A stretch of 64,000 nucleotides of DNA, from positions 111,168,549 through 111,232,548 of the forward strand of contig CM043953.1 of the NCBI GenBank assembly GCA_014529385.2, written 5' to 3'. The notes beneath the pieces were generated by a model that was not told the origin of the DNA, did no database searches, and saw only the letters and a list, made by a program, of their open reading frames with translations. Source of the DNA: Adiantum capillus-veneris (Eukaryota > Streptophyta > Polypodiopsida > Polypodiales > Pteridaceae). This document shows positions 20,519 through 33,109 of the stretch, piece by piece. Each line of letters begins with the position of its first letter. The stretch's first letter is position 1. The position numbers were made by a program, and so were the translations under genes.

Positions 20519-22551
20519 GCCTAAACCAAGGAGTGTTCATGAGTTAAGAAGCTTTATAGGTATGTGTGCATACTATAGACACTTCATAGAAAATTTCTCA
20601 CTAATAGTAGGACCATTACAAGACCTAACAAAGAAAAAGGTTTGGTACACATGGTCTGCCAAGGAAAATAATGCTTTTGAAAAGCTTAAAGAAAAGCTTA
20701 TCTCTCAACCTGTGCTTACACTACCGGATCTCACAAAGCCATTTGAGGTCCAATGTGATGCTTGTGGTGATTGCCTTGGAGCTGTTTTTCTCCAAGAAGG
20801 GCACGCCATAGGCTATGAAAGTCGAAGGCTTGACCTTGTTGAGCAAGCTCTAGGCATATATGAAAAGGAACTCCTCGCAGTTCTACATGCCTTAGACTCA
20901 TGGAAGCACTATTTATTGGGGACTCCTTTCATTCTACGAACAGATCACCAAAGTCTTAAGTACTTCATGACGTAGATCAAGATCTCCGACAAACAAATGA
21001 GGTGGGTAAACTTTCTTTCACAATTTCCCTTTCATATTGCTCACATTGCTGGTAAGCATAATCAAGTAGTCGATGCACTCTCAAGATGGCCAAGAGTGAA
21101 TGCAGTTTCCATAGCAACTCACAATGATCTATCTTCTATGATAGATGAGTATGCTATTGATCCCAATTTTAGAGATGTGATTTTATCCCTTGCACTCGGG
21201 AAGAAAGAGGAACCATTTACTTTACAAGATGGTTATCTTCTCTATGGAAATAGACTATGCATTACTAGCTCACTACGTGAGAAAGTAATGTATGAATCTC
21301 ATGCTCCTCCTTATGCAGGGCATAGAGGGATTCAGTCTACCCTAAAGGGGATTGAAACATATTTCTATTGGCCTACCGTGAAAGCAAACATACAAGAGTA
21401 TGTTTCTAAATGTGTGGCATGCCAAAAGACGAAGTTTGATAGAGGGAATCAACCTGGATTGCTTCAACCTTTGCTAATCCCTAATTCACCATGGGAGAGC
21501 ATATCCATGGATTTTATCTTTGGATTGCCTAAGTCTATCCATGGGAATACAGAAATATGGACGATAGTAGATAGGCTCAATAAACAAGCTCGTTTTATAC
21601 CTATCAAAAATACTATCAAAGCCCATCAAATGGCAACCCTCTTCATTTCATAAATCTTCAGGTACCATGGCTTGCCAATGTCCATAGTGCCAGATAGAGA
21701 TCCTAGAATGACCTCTTTGAGAATTTAGGAACAAGGCTAAATTTCTCTTCGGCCTACCACAGGCAAATGGATGGCCAAAGTGAAATAGCTAACCTAATAA
21801 TTTTTTATCTACTAAAAGCCTATGTAACGGAAGTAGATCAAAGATCCTAATGGGAGAAGTACTTACCCTTAGTGGAGTATGCTTACAGTAACACTATACA
21901 TACTTCCACGGGAAAAGCACCTTTCGAGGTAATAGATGGAAGATCAAAAGGTCCCTTGCTACTTAAGGTAAATGGGAAGATATTCGTTGCAGATGAGTAT
22001 AGTCGAGACCTACAAGAATCTTTCCAAAAGATTAAGGATGCTATCTCTATCTCACAGCAAAGGCGAAAGGCTGCTGCTAACAAGCACAAAAGAGCCAAGC
22101 CTTTAAATAAAATGATTGGGTCTTACTCAAATTTCCCAAGGCTTGATTAAGGCACACGAAGGGCAAGAATCCTACATGACACCAAAAGTACTATGCTAAG
22201 TTAGAAAAAAGGTACTATGATCCTTTCCAAATTCTTAAGCCAATCGATGAGATGGCCTATCAACTCAAGCTGTCCAATCAATGGCTCATACACAATGCTT
22301 TTCATGTGAGCCTATTAAAGCCTTACAAAGGAGAGCCACCTCAAGAACCAACTAATGAAGACCTACCGGAGATCGAGGACCAAGAAGAGGTGCTACAGCC
22401 TGAGTCCATTCTCCAACATGAAGACAAGGTACTAAGAGGTGGTAAGACTATCCGACGATATCTTATTAAGTTTAAGAATTATCCTTTTGAAGATGCTAGA
22501 TGGATGCAAGGCATACAATTAAAGGATAACCTAAACCTTGTCAATGCTTAA
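20519..22551 (+). pseudogene. CHR1 RNase H-integrase-chromodomain region
   Basis: Plus-strand coding in family order: RNase H (QCDACGDCLGAVFL, IYEKELLAVLHAL, RTDHQSLKYFM), HHCC (HAPPYAGH...CVACQ), integrase core, a YDPFQIL-type module and a chromodomain (RYLIKFKNYPFEDARWM). Defects: TAG at about 20973, TAA at 21651, loss of about 19 bases near 21710 relative to CHR3, TAA at about 21848, and more shifts near 22140. The RT and protease that should precede it are inverted upstream. Confidence 0.9.
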
Positions 22552-22922
22552 AATGCTTCCCAAGAGTAAGAAAATGTACAAATGTTAAACATGAACAAAG
22601 TTTTTGTCTTATAGGACTCTCTTTTTCTTTATTGTGCACAAATGTGAAGTAGTATGCATGCTTATATCAAGTTTGCGGAGACGACGTCTCCCGAACATCA
22701 GGTAGAGCTTGTCACTCTACTATGGAAGATTGATAGGACTAATGTGCAGACATGCTTGCGGCAGCTTAGGCTCTCAAGCGCCAAATGGACTAGTCATCCA
22801 TTTTGGAAAGATGTAGTAGGGTAAAATAGCGATCCTCTACCTGCTGGGAAAAGGACTAATGAATATGCCTTATCTTCTCTACCCCATAGTCGAGGACCAC
22901 TATGATTTCAAGAGCGAGGTAA
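22552..22922 (+). other. CHR1 3' untranslated region and polypurine tract
   Basis: Non-coding, similar to 44780-45127 in CHR2 and, on the minus strand, to 61952-62370 in CHR3. It ends TTTCAAGAGCGAGGTAA directly before the LTR, a purine-rich plus-strand primer. Confidence 0.7.
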
Positions 22923-23300
22923 TGTCATAACAATCCATATCTAATTCTCCTAAATGATTTTTTCATGTTAAACTGATCATTTGATATGGGGAAGTGCCAG
23001 GGGAGAAAAAGCTAGAATATTGGTTAAGTTAGCAGACCGACCATAGTAGGGATCCAAAGGAGGGAAAATAGGGATCCAAAGGGGGGGCCATCTACAAAAG
23101 AGCTATGTGCAAAAATGGGCTCAAAAGACCCTAAGGTTCAGCCCATTAGGACTTCCAAAATGCTAAGGTTCTAGAATTCAAAGGTTGTGTCCAAAGGTCA
23201 AAAGCCTAGGGAAATTGGATGATTTGTGTGTATCCGAAAAGTCTTCAACCATCCCTATATAAAAGGGGTCCAGCCCTAGAAGTAGGAGATGAGAGAGAAA

Positions 23301-23333
<33 letters not shown>

Positions 23334-24480
23334 GCTCCCTTTACACAAAGGGAATGAGGGACACATGTTAGCGCCCTAGCCCAGATGCCCACAAGGTGTA
23401 CTCAATCCTATTGGATGGCCTTGGAGGTGGACCAATGAGAATTAGGCAGAGTAAATCGAGTTTAAATAATATAAAAACACTTAATAAAAGAACCAATAAG
23501 AATTAAGATCTCCAGAAGACTATTGGACAGTCTCCCAAGGGGTCCAATGAGCATTCAGCAGCCTAATGGCTTGCTTGATTCCTATTGGCCAGGAGGCAAA
23601 GGGGTCCAATGAGAGTTTAGTTGAATTAAGTAATTACCCAAATCTCTCACAAAAGGGGAAAGGGGACACATATTAGAAGACTATCACTTATGCAAGAGGA
23701 TGAGCAAATAGCAAGAGGGGTTGACCAAGAGAGAGAGGGGGCTGATTTTTGGAAGGCATTATCACACACACACTCACACAATCTCATGTGTGAATCAAGA
23801 AGACTCTCTCTCTCCTTCTCAAGCTTTAATGGAAAGCTTACCACCTACTCCAAGCTTGTGAGAAGGGAGGCCTACACCAACAACTCTTGGCTTTGTGATG
23901 CAAATCCAACCAAGAGCCAAGCTTCAGTGCATGCTCATCACCTCTACCATGCTAACTACTAAGCTAAGCTATGCTAATATGAGCGATTATGTGAGGAGAT
24001 GTACATTTTTCTCGTAAGAATACTCCTTCTTCCTCTCAATGTGTTCTCATACCCCGCTAGCTCTCACCATCTTCGAAGGTGTGTGAGGTCTTGGGTCTTA
24101 GACCGTGAGGGAGTTGATGTTGTGTTTGATAAGTGTTTTGCTTAGTGCATGAAGTTTCCATCTTCATTGCACTAGCTAGTATTGAAGGAACACAAAGAAT
24201 TGTATTGTAAAATGTCTCTCTTGATGGGAGAAACCATAATACAAAGCTTTTGGAGGGGGGGCCGGCTCCATGCAAATCTGGTCCTCAACTGTTGTCAATT
24301 GATTAATTTCTCTCTCTTTTGAAGTATTGTTCATGCTATTTAACTAGGTGTTATACTTTTTGTTGCTCTCTCCACCCAAGCACTCTTGTTATTCTGGTTA
24401 GGAATCTATTCTAATGAAATGCTCACTATGCTCATGCTATTTTCCATTGCACACAAGTTACTAGACCATTAAATGTTACA
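22923..24480 (+). repeat. CHR1 3' LTR
   Basis: 1558 bp, TGTCATAAC...TTACA. Carries a TATA box CTATATAAAAGGGG at 23255-23268 (eroded in CHR2 copies), a CA run at about 23303-23332, and a cluster of ATTGG/CCAAT motifs at about 23405-23615 arranged as inverted pairs. Family copies: 37960-39465, 45128-46705, 60362-61951 and the split solo LTR. Confidence 0.9.
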
Positions 24481-24790
24481 GTCACTATGTATAAATTGTG
24501 TATATCTCGTGCGTTCAAGGACTATGTTGGATGCTGATATGCCAACCATCTTTGTTCTAATGTTTGGTTTCTTATCACTAAGTGCTCATTCACTTCTTTT
24601 CTCCTTATCTATGAGTTTTTGACAATAAAATACACCCTTTTTGTATTCAATCTGTCATTTTTTCCAATTTCATTTATTATACCCTTTTGTATGTGTACTA
24701 AGAGAAAAAATAAAATTTAACAAACCCTCTTGTTGCACTCACGTGATAATCACATAATTATTAAGTGACCCCCCTGAGATGTGGTGGTGG
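24481..24790 (+). repeat. Repeat C, copy 1 (CHR1 target)
   Basis: Shares GTCACTATGT...GTGCGTTCAAGG, an AATAAAATACACCC segment and CTCACGTGATA...ATTATTAAGTGA with 37012-37260, and more loosely with 27830-28050. AATAAA and the CACGTG box suggest an LTR terminus, but no matching internal region was identified. Confidence 0.6.
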
Positions 24791-25501
24791 CCATGGTGAC
24801 CTCGATGTCAGATTTCTAGTCAAAGTGCAAGTGTCACCACTAGCTTCAGCCAGAGAGAGGCTTGTGAGTAGTTGAGAGGGGCAAGGAGTGCTCCCTATAA
24901 TTAATTTGGACCCTTGTGTTGGAGTTCAAGTTATTGGTTTTTGGACCAGTAGATTGGGGTTCAATGCACATACATCTAGTAGGGAACCAATTGAATGTCT
25001 AGAACACTATTGATGTGTGTACCAATCCATTGACGGTTGGTCGGATCATGGACAGGATGTGTTCCATAGTTCATCTAGACGTGATGTGTTCACAGTTCAC
25101 AAATGCAAATTATTGGACGTAGTGTGGTCTACAATTCCAATTTTCTAAAAGGCAACCGATGCTCAAGATGGAATTATTATCAGGTACAAAGTTGAGGGGA
25201 GCAACACCGAGGTGTATCCAGTTGGTGGCCACTTTTTGGGTGTCCATGGTAGCTTCTTCATTGACTTGGTCTACTATTGATGTCCACTATGAGCTAGAGA
25301 GAGGGTGTTAGAGTTTTGGCATCTCAAGTGAACTGCCCAATGTGATCCCATTCTTTAGTTTGTTTTTTAGGTTTTTATTTTACTATTTGTCAAAGTCTAG
25401 GTAGGGAAATTTACTGCGGTTGCTATATACGCAACCCCTTGCCTCCATCCAAAATTGTATACACATTCAACTATTCATTGCCAAGGTTGATTGGTTCAGG
25501 A

Positions 25502-25579
<78 letters not shown>

Positions 25580-26400
25580 TTCACTCCCCTTGGTCTCTAC
25601 GTTTCTGCATCATTGACTTTGATAGGCTCTATAGTGAAGACCACTCAACAAATAGTTCAATATCCACATCTTGCATAGCATAACATTACCCATGCATTTC
25701 TTCCATTGGCATGATAGGGCCACCTAACATAGCCTTGCATAGACACAATGTTATCACCCATGCACATTGCACAACCTTTCATTCGGGATGACTCAAAATG
25801 GCAAGGGGGGAGTAGCAGCCTATGGCCACTACAAGGTTATGAGAATTTATGTGTAAAGTGTACAGTGTTTTTTTTGCTTAATTTTTTACCTTTTATTTGC
25901 TTTTTATTTTCTTTTTACCTCTGATCAGGCATATTAATGAGCGATACTAACCAAATTTTGAAAACCATGATACCTAGAGTGAGAGTATGTATATATGAGT
26001 GTGAGGAATAGTTTTGGCTAATTTTTGGTTGAATAATAATAAATTTCAATAATTTTCTTACTTTTTACTTAATAAGGATAAAAAAATTAATAAAATTATC
26101 TTGGAAAGCCAAAATCAACTTCTGAAAGAAAACGTCAAATGCGAAGATCAAGATCTTCAAAGCATGGTGAGTTTTGAAATATTTGGTGCCAATTAAAAAT
26201 TTTGGCCAACTTTCAAATGGGAAAATTTGCAACATCAAGGGCAAGCAGCGACAAGATATCCAAATCACAAGTCGTTTGAGTCCTAGTTGATATGACATGA
26301 CAAATCAAAGCAAAAAAGGTAAGATTACACTTAGGGTTCCAAGTAAGTCAAATACATACATCCAACATAGGGAAAAATAGGCCTCATTTGCATTTTCAAA

Positions 26401-26476
<76 letters not shown>

Positions 26477-26700
26477 CTTCTTGGCACCCTAGAATAGGCA
26501 CTACATTTTTTGCATGGTTACAAGCCATCGGGGCCACCACTCTTCATTAAATTTGATAGGTACAGTCTACATACCTTACTCAACATGTCTAAATGGTTTG
26601 CACGACACAATAAATACCAAAAAGATCACACCAAAAAATATTGAATCGGCATTTTTGTGAGTTCACTGCCAACAAAAGAATCAAAAAAATATCCAAACTC
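24791..26700. other. Non-coding tract with long microsatellites
   Basis: No gene supported. Holds a (CT)n run at 25504-25576 (73 bp) and a (GT)n run from 26404 that changes into (GA)n up to 26476. Frames translating these runs (poly Ser-Leu, poly Thr-His) are artefacts. Confidence 0.8.
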
Positions 26701-26776
26701 AAAAATACTTGGGCAAAATGGTCAACAATTTATGTACTTCAAGGCTACATCATCAGTTTTCATTTTGGTAATGGAA

Positions 26777-28255
26777 TATCAATCGTGATTCATGTTCCCC
26801 AAGACCCAAACTCAAAAAGATTTCTCTAGGAGATTCCACCAGAGCTTGCACGAGTGCTCCGTAGCAAAAACAACAGGATAATGAGACTAATCCTAGATTG
26901 TAATCCATGTCTCCAACTCTCTCAGATTTAGGGAAACCTTGATAGTAGTTAGAGCATAGCCTTGGGATAAAATTCGGTTGAATTTGGACATATTTTGACC
27001 TAAAAATCCCAAATTCTCCCAAACTTAGAATCCAAATGGTCATTTTGACCCACAGCAAGGAAATTTGGTGTAAACCCCAAAACTTTGCTATCCAATGACT
27101 ATAGAAACATGCCAAGAAACTATCCCACAATTTTTTTATCATTTGGCTCTCAAACATGGATCATGATCCATGCCTCCCAAATGCCGATTCATGCAGTTTT
27201 GGTCCACGGATAGCTTAGAATACCAAGGACATCAAAAAAGTGAGGGAACTCTACAAGTTTTTTGAAATTCAAGAGAGTGCATTAGAGACTCCAAGCAAGA
27301 TAATTTAGAGTTACTGTCAAAACCTTGAAGCTTAAACCCTTGAAAATGTTGTATATGACTTAAATAGTCAAAGTACATCCAAAAAATGCTTGACAAGGTC
27401 ATAAAACTTAGAAGGGTCTATCAGAGATAGATTGTGGTGAAACATAGCAGGCAAGTGGATATAAAGTTTTTTTTCATCACCAAAGAATTAGATCAGAGAA
27501 AGATAACATCCACAAACCATAGGATTGCAACAAAGAGGGATCCAAGAATCAATTTTGGTCAAAAAGAAAATATGGCCATAAGCTATAAAATTGGGATACC
27601 TTAGTAAATTTTGATTTGAATTTGAAAAGATTTCACCAGTGTGCTAGGATTAGCTACTAGGACACATTTTCCAATTCTTAGTCCATTCTATGAACAAATA
27701 TGGATCGCAATCCATGTACCTATCCGAGATCTATACACCAACATCTAGCCATCATGAATTACATGATAATTATGGCACAATCTCAAAATTTTAAGACATA
27801 GACATTTGAATACAAGATCCTTGGGGTTCACTATATGTAAAATCAATAGATCATGTGTGTTCAAGAACTATTTATAAAACACCTTAGCTGTGAATTTTTC
27901 ACCAATAAAAAGAATCCTTTTCCTATTCAATCTGCAAATCTTTCTTCAAGATCATTTTTTCAACACCCTTCTGTATGTAAATTTGTGAGATTAAAATAAT
28001 CCCTATTATTGAACCCAAGTGATAGGAATTTATTACTATAGTGACCTCACCCCCCCCCCCCCCTGACAAAAATCCTTGTGGAAATCCTAAATTTCTCCAA
28101 GTTTACCGAAAAAATGCAAAATTTGACTTGATGTACAATCAAATTATCCAAACCCAACAACTTTTCTATCATAGCATCTATTTATCATGTTGACTTGATA
28201 AAACCAAGAAAACCTAATTTGGCCTCCAAATATGGATCGCAATCCATGTACCTCT
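26777..28255 (+). repeat. Palindrome array, cluster 1
   Basis: Five sites built on ATGGATC-x-x-GATCCAT at about 26781-26790 (partial), 26895-26910 (partial), 27155-27172 (perfect 18-bp palindrome), 27700-27715 and 28232-28247, mostly followed by GT(A/T)CC. The last spacings are 262, 545 and 532, near multiples of 270. The DNA between is diverged and non-coding. A copy of repeat C (27830-28050) lies between the last two sites, ending in a 14-C run at 28050-28063. Confidence 0.65.
27830..28050 (+). repeat. Repeat C, copy 2 (diverged)
   Basis: Shows GTGTGTTCAAG, AAAAGAATCCTTTTCCTATTCAATCTG and CAAGTGATA segments in the same order as the copies at 24481 and 37012, with more substitutions. Confidence 0.5.
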
Positions 28256-28559
28256 AGCCTAGAATTGACCTAAACCAATTCCTCCTAGTGTATGTAGTTG
28301 TCTTTGACACGCTAGTGAAATTTGGTCAAATCTGGATCACATTTGCTTCAGTTATGTATAATCTTTAATTTATGGTTAAGTTTGTGCTAAAGCATATTTT
28401 TGGACAAGTTTTCAACCAGATTCTCGGTACTAAAATAAAAAATTTTGTTAGTAGGATGCCTCACAGAGGTGCACCAAACGACATTTTTGACATTTATTCA
28501 AATGCAAAAGATCACATCAAAAATGAAGATTTGGACTAGATTGCAACAAGTATATTCAT

Positions 28560-28890
28560 TGTAAAGTTCTAAACATCAAATGGAAGCAAAGTAAAGGCAA
28601 ACATCTTCCCTAAAGAGCTATATACTGTACACCAACATCCCAAAGTGATTGATGGGGATAGATACTTGGAATTGGATAGCTTTTTCCTCATACCACCATG
28701 GTGCACGAACTTTTAGAGACCACATGAGTTAATGTTGAGCATCCACTACAATGGAGAATCTACCCTCACAGACAAAGATGGGGTTATAGTTCAAGTAAAG
28801 ATAACCAATAAGATCATTTGCCAAGTGCTTCACTTGCCAATCGACCACCACAACGTGCTCCTAAAGACCAAGGCAATTGATAATGCATAA
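28560..28890 (+). pseudogene. Degenerate coding segment, unidentified
   Basis: One plus frame reads through DGDRYLELDSFFLIPPW and later KITNKIICQVLHLPIDHH with one stop between. Composition is protein-like and suggests a retroelement Gag, but I do not recognise the family. It ends at the D1 5' LTR, so D1 may have inserted into it. Confidence 0.35.
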
Positions 28891-28894
28891 TCTA

Positions 28895-29821
28895 TGTTTG
28901 GTTGATACACATGATGGGCACCCTCCTAGCCGACCACACCTTGTCCAAGTCCCAAATTTTGATGTAAGCCATTCTGTTTTGGTTGAAAAGCCTTGTAAAA
29001 GAATCCATGTAATTTTGAGTCATATGCTATATACTTTGAGTTGTACTATTTTGTCATCATGAAGCCAAAGCCATTTGAGCCGACCATTGGCCATTTGAAA
29101 ATCTCTAGGTATAAATCTATAAAAAAAACCTTAGTTTGAAAACAATTGTGATATTGTCTTGAGTTTTGAAGAGCTTTTGTACCTACAAATGTGAGTAACT
29201 GTTGAACTACAACTTGTAACACATTTTTCTCATGTTCTGGCAATCCAAATTTGATTCTGAAATTTGTATTGTGTTCCTTGTCTCTTACTCTTTCAATTAA
29301 ATATAAGCATTTCAAGTTTTGTTGTGGTGTATGACTATGTGTCTATGAGTCTTATCTCTAGATTTGAGTGCCAAAATCATTGTTTTTTGACATTTTGATC
29401 AGAATGGAGTGTTGTTAGACCTTAGGGTAACCTATCTAGATTGTTTTGTTGTAGTTTTTTTGACTTGGACCATGATGGATCGGGATTTTGGTACCTCATC
29501 AATTGACCACAAGACTTTGTAGACATGTGTCCTTAGTCCTAATATAGCTTCCCGTTAAGTTTTGTGATGATTCAAGTCCATTTATTTGACAAAATGACAT
29601 AACGACCTAGAGTTGCAAGATAGAACATAGATAGATTTTCATATTAGAGAGTGATTGTTTTCTTTTTGTGTTGATGTGATTTCTTGATAGGTTCACTTAT
29701 TGAGATTGACACCCTCAAAATGTCTATGTGCCCCATCCGAGTCACTTCCTTGAGTATTGACATTATGTTAGTGTCAGATAGCTATGCTACAAACGTCCAT
29801 CGCGGTGGCGATTCGCTTACA
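28895..29821 (+). repeat. D1 5' LTR
   Basis: 927 bp, TGTTTGG...CTTACA, ending one base before the primer site. Similar to 47836-48833, for instance TATAAGCATTTCAAGTT, CTAATATAGCTTCCC, GGTTGACACCCTCA and CCCATCCGAGTCACTT. Confidence 0.8.
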
Positions 29822-29822
29822 T

Positions 29823-29840
29823 TGGCGCAATTGCTGGGGA
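29823..29840 (+). promoter_or_regulatory. D1 primer-binding site
   Basis: TGGCGCAATTGCTGGGGA begins two bases after the LTR CA. It is a TGGCGC-type plant gypsy primer site, similar in type to that of B1. Confidence 0.8.
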
Positions 29841-30069
29841 ATAATCCTTAGGTGGTGAGTGACCTAGTTGTATATAGAGATTTTGTTTTGAAACATTTTG
29901 TTACCCATCCTATTTACATTTTAGCAGCTAGATGTGGGTTTAATGCTTGATAGAGTCTAGTAAAGCAGCTAGACATGGGTTTAGTCTAGAGTCAAAGGAC
30001 CGGCTAGATTTATCCTTGAGGGGAAAAGGGATTTGTGAGTGAGATACAAAGGCATTTCATTATTCACAT

Positions 30070-30473
30070 TAGGTGAAATTTGGACTCACAAAGGGGCCCT
30101 TTAAGGAGTTTGACTTTACCTCTCTCTACCAAAACGGTCGCATTGATAAATGTTTGCAAACAAACTCCAAAGTTGGAGGAGGTTTGATAGTTAGAATGTC
30201 CTCTTCAAGCTCTATCTACTGATATATAGCTCGCCATGAGATTCCTCATATTTTAGAAGATTCTTGTGAATCAAAAAAAGAATCTTCTAAAATATGAGGA
30301 ATCTCATGGCCATCTATATATCAGTAGATAGAGCTTGAAGAGGACATTCTAACTATCAAACCTCCGCCAACTTTGGAGTTTGTTTGCAAAAATTTATCAT
30401 TACGCCCATTTTGGTAGAGAGAGGTAAAGTCAAACTCCTTAAAGGGCCCCTTTGTGAGTCCAAATTTCACCTA
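30070..30473. repeat. 404-bp near-perfect palindrome (foldback element, copy 1)
   Basis: Arms 30070-30265 and 30279-30473 are reverse complements with about ten mismatches by eye; the 13-base spacer is GTGAATCAAAAAA. Each arm starts TAGGTGAAATTTGGACTC and includes GGGGCCCTTTAAGG. A diverged copy with a longer centre is at 35049-35547. Transcription through it would give a long hairpin RNA. Confidence 0.85.
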
Positions 30474-30792
30474 GTGAATTTTTTGATGCATTGAAGTATT
30501 GTTTCATATTCCATTTCTCTTTCAATTTGTACCTTTTTTATTTCTTTTGTTCCTAGTTTCTTTCTAGCACATAGGAGTAGGGTAAGTAGAAACTGCCACC
30601 ATCAAATTTGGGTTGAAAGATTAGGGCAAAAACTATTGAAAACCATTATTTGGCAAAAAAAGACCATAACTATGAAAATTAGAAAATTTGAGGGCCTAAT
30701 GTCTAATCAAAGCTCAAAATGTTGGTGCCCAAGGGTATCACTGACACTCATAGGAAGCAATCTAAGAAGTTTCATTCCATGCTGTGGTGGAA

Positions 30793-31654
30793 CACAAATC
30801 ATGATCCATGTTCCCCAGAAACAATTTGAGCAAGATTTGAGACCATCTAGTTACATATTGCTTCAAAAAAATTGAAACCAAAGTTTTGGGTCTAATTGCA
30901 ACCAAAATCACACTCAAATCAAAGAAATTGGAAGAAATCACCAAAAGCTATTGAAATTGATTAAAATTTGGGATTTACGCACTTGTAGTGATCTAAACTC
31001 AAATAGATTTGGAGATTAGCATCAAAATAGTATTGCCAACTAGCTTACCAAGTTTCATGTTGAAATGAGGTCAAACATGGATTGCGATCGATGTCCCTCA
31101 TCATAGTTTTTTCTTGAGATTTGAGCAGTAGATAACTAAGATTATTTAAAATACTTTTCCCAAAAGATATATTGGCAAAAAATTTGGTCAAAAGAGAATA
31201 TTTAGAAAATAGTCAAAAATCACAAAGAATACACAAAAATTCGCTTTTGGTCATCAAAAAATGATCCAAATCCTAAAAGATTTTTGGAGTAGGCTACACA
31301 CATCATAAGAAATTAGCTAGCCAAATATCAGGTCCAAAAGTGATGGAACATGAATCACTATCCATGTCCCTCATCTAAGTTTTTGGATAGAGACTTTACC
31401 AGCCTATTGCAAAGACCCTAGCAAGCAAAACTTCCCAAAGCATGGTAGCCAAAAGAATCCAAAAAGTGGTCAAAAGAGGCAAAAACCTTTCTAAGAAAAA
31501 GACCACAAAGCAGACCTAAGGTCTGACATTTAGCTAGCCTAATCAAGTCCAACCCACACAAAAAAGTATATAGCTAGTGTCAGGGTACCAAAGGCAAGCT
31601 CTATGGGAGGTTTCATCACATTCTTCCATGAGATACATGGATCAAGATCCATGT
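30793..31654 (+). repeat. Palindrome array, cluster 2 (D1 leader)
   Basis: Four sites of the type ACATGGATC-x-x-GATCCATGT at about 30793-30812, 31075-31094, 31348-31367 and 31635-31654, spaced 282, 273 and 287, each followed by (T/C)CC(C/T)C. They lie between the D1 primer site and Gag, the same place as the B1 palindromes. No gene is supported from 29841 to 32413 apart from these repeats and the foldback. Confidence 0.75.
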
Positions 31655-32413
31655 TCCTCTATCACAGATTTAGACCAAAATTGTACCATAGCTTGAGCTA
31701 GTCATAAAATCATAGTGATCTTTTCAAAATTGAATTTATATTTCATTTGAGGATTCTGCAAGATAAAATAGGTTTTGTGGCAAAAGCGCAATAATTTTGG
31801 CCGATTAAAATTTTTTGACTAATAGAGAGGTGGAAAACTATTATTAACCAAGTGTTTTTTGGATAGATTGCAACGGTTAAAGCATTGTATCTTGAAGTGT
31901 TTTGGATTTGAGGATTTGGAAGAAATTTATGAGGTAACAGGTCATGATTTTGCAATAGTTCTTTTTCTTGATGTATTTGAAATTGGGTAGGCTATACTAG
32001 AATGGAAACCCTATTATAGCAGACCAGATTAGCCATATGTCCATGAAAGAGAGTGTGTTCAGGGACCATTGCCTCCCTTAAAGCCAATTCCACAGGAAAT
32101 TATGTATAATACTTCATCAGAGAGATCCTATACTTTTCATGGATGAGGGATACAAAAGTGTGAGTTTCAAAGAGGGAACTAGCATGGGAGCAGGACAATC
32201 TCAACCCGCACCAACCATGCAATTGTTGCACTTGAAATACTAGGTTGAAAACGACCAAAGTGCAAAAATTACGAAGATGATATGCATCACTATGTTTTAA
32301 AGCTAGCATGGACACCTAGTGAGTTTAAGGACATAGTGTGTGTGGATTACAGTGGTGATCAATACTTTGATGATGAAGGAATAATGTATCTAGTCACGTA
32401 AAATCACTATACT

Positions 32414-32857
32414 ATGGATAAATGGGGATTGTCAGACACAAAAGACAAAGTTAACATAGAGCATGAGGATAAGATGCCTAAGTTGGACATTCCAAATGCA
32501 AAACTAAGGCAAGTAAACAAAATAACTCGAGTTAACATGGACAACACTCATGCAGAGCTGTACAAGTACAATAATGGTGATCAAATGCTCTATTATAAGT
32601 GTGACCAGTCTTGCATTGGAGAGTTGTTAGAGCAAAAACACTTGTACATTTTTACATACATAGAAGCTAGAGATACCCATGTTATCATGCTTGAGAAGTA
32701 TGGGTGGAGATACTCCATTGTAGATTGTAAGGAGCTAGAGAAATATACGTACTTTGGAGGCCCACTCCATCAGTATTATGTCACTCTCAACACATTTAAC
32801 CTACTCTATAAAAAACTAGACCAGAAAATGGAAGAGCAAGACAGATGGGATCCTTGA
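32414..32857 (+). pseudogene. D1 Gag N-terminal region
   Basis: 147-residue frame. The stretch KHLYIFTYIEARDTHVIML with KYGWRYSIVDCKELEKYTYF parallels B1 Gag (VLYLFSYETATGKGIVFV with RYGREYQCILLEEVERATG), including the tyrosines and the spacing. So both elements share a Gag N-terminal domain. It resembles no capsid domain I can name. Downstream the frame is lost, and Gag core resumes near 33110. Confidence 0.6.
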
Positions 32858-33109
32858 GTTCAAGGGTTTCAATGACCACACACATGGACAATGAAGCTGT
32901 AAGCATGATTTAAACAATGAGAGCTCCAAATATATGGATCAAAGCTAGAGATGTACGACCTGACAAGAGGGCCACAAAACTAACTCTAACTAAAGTTCCT
33001 ATTGGGGTTTATAAGTCTAGAGATGTCCTTCTAAGAGAACCTGGAGTTGTGAGGATGGTAAACAAAGCACGACCAATGCGGACATATTAATTAGCAAAGT
33101 GTATTGCCA

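Larger units (their letters stand above)
17764..24480 (+). mobile_element. CHR1: plus-strand chromovirus, broken by B1, a solo LTR and an inversion
   Basis: Contains protease start, inverted protease-RT block, RNase H, integrase, chromodomain and 3' LTR of the chromovirus family also seen at 37960-46705 and 60362-64000. Its 5' part lies left of B1, beyond the window. The right flank (GTCAC...) belongs to a repeat also present near 37012, so CHR1 inserted into an older repeat. Internal stops and deletions make it inactive. Confidence 0.88.

Noticed and set aside
17764-24480. Two separate chromoviruses in opposite orientation
   Set aside because: Both ends of the inverted block continue exactly into plus-strand CHR1 sequence and the LTR pieces share one GCCTA target duplication, so one element plus inversion explains everything.
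25420-26540. Ser-Leu and Thr-His repeat proteins
   Set aside because: They are translations of (CT)n and (GT)n microsatellites.
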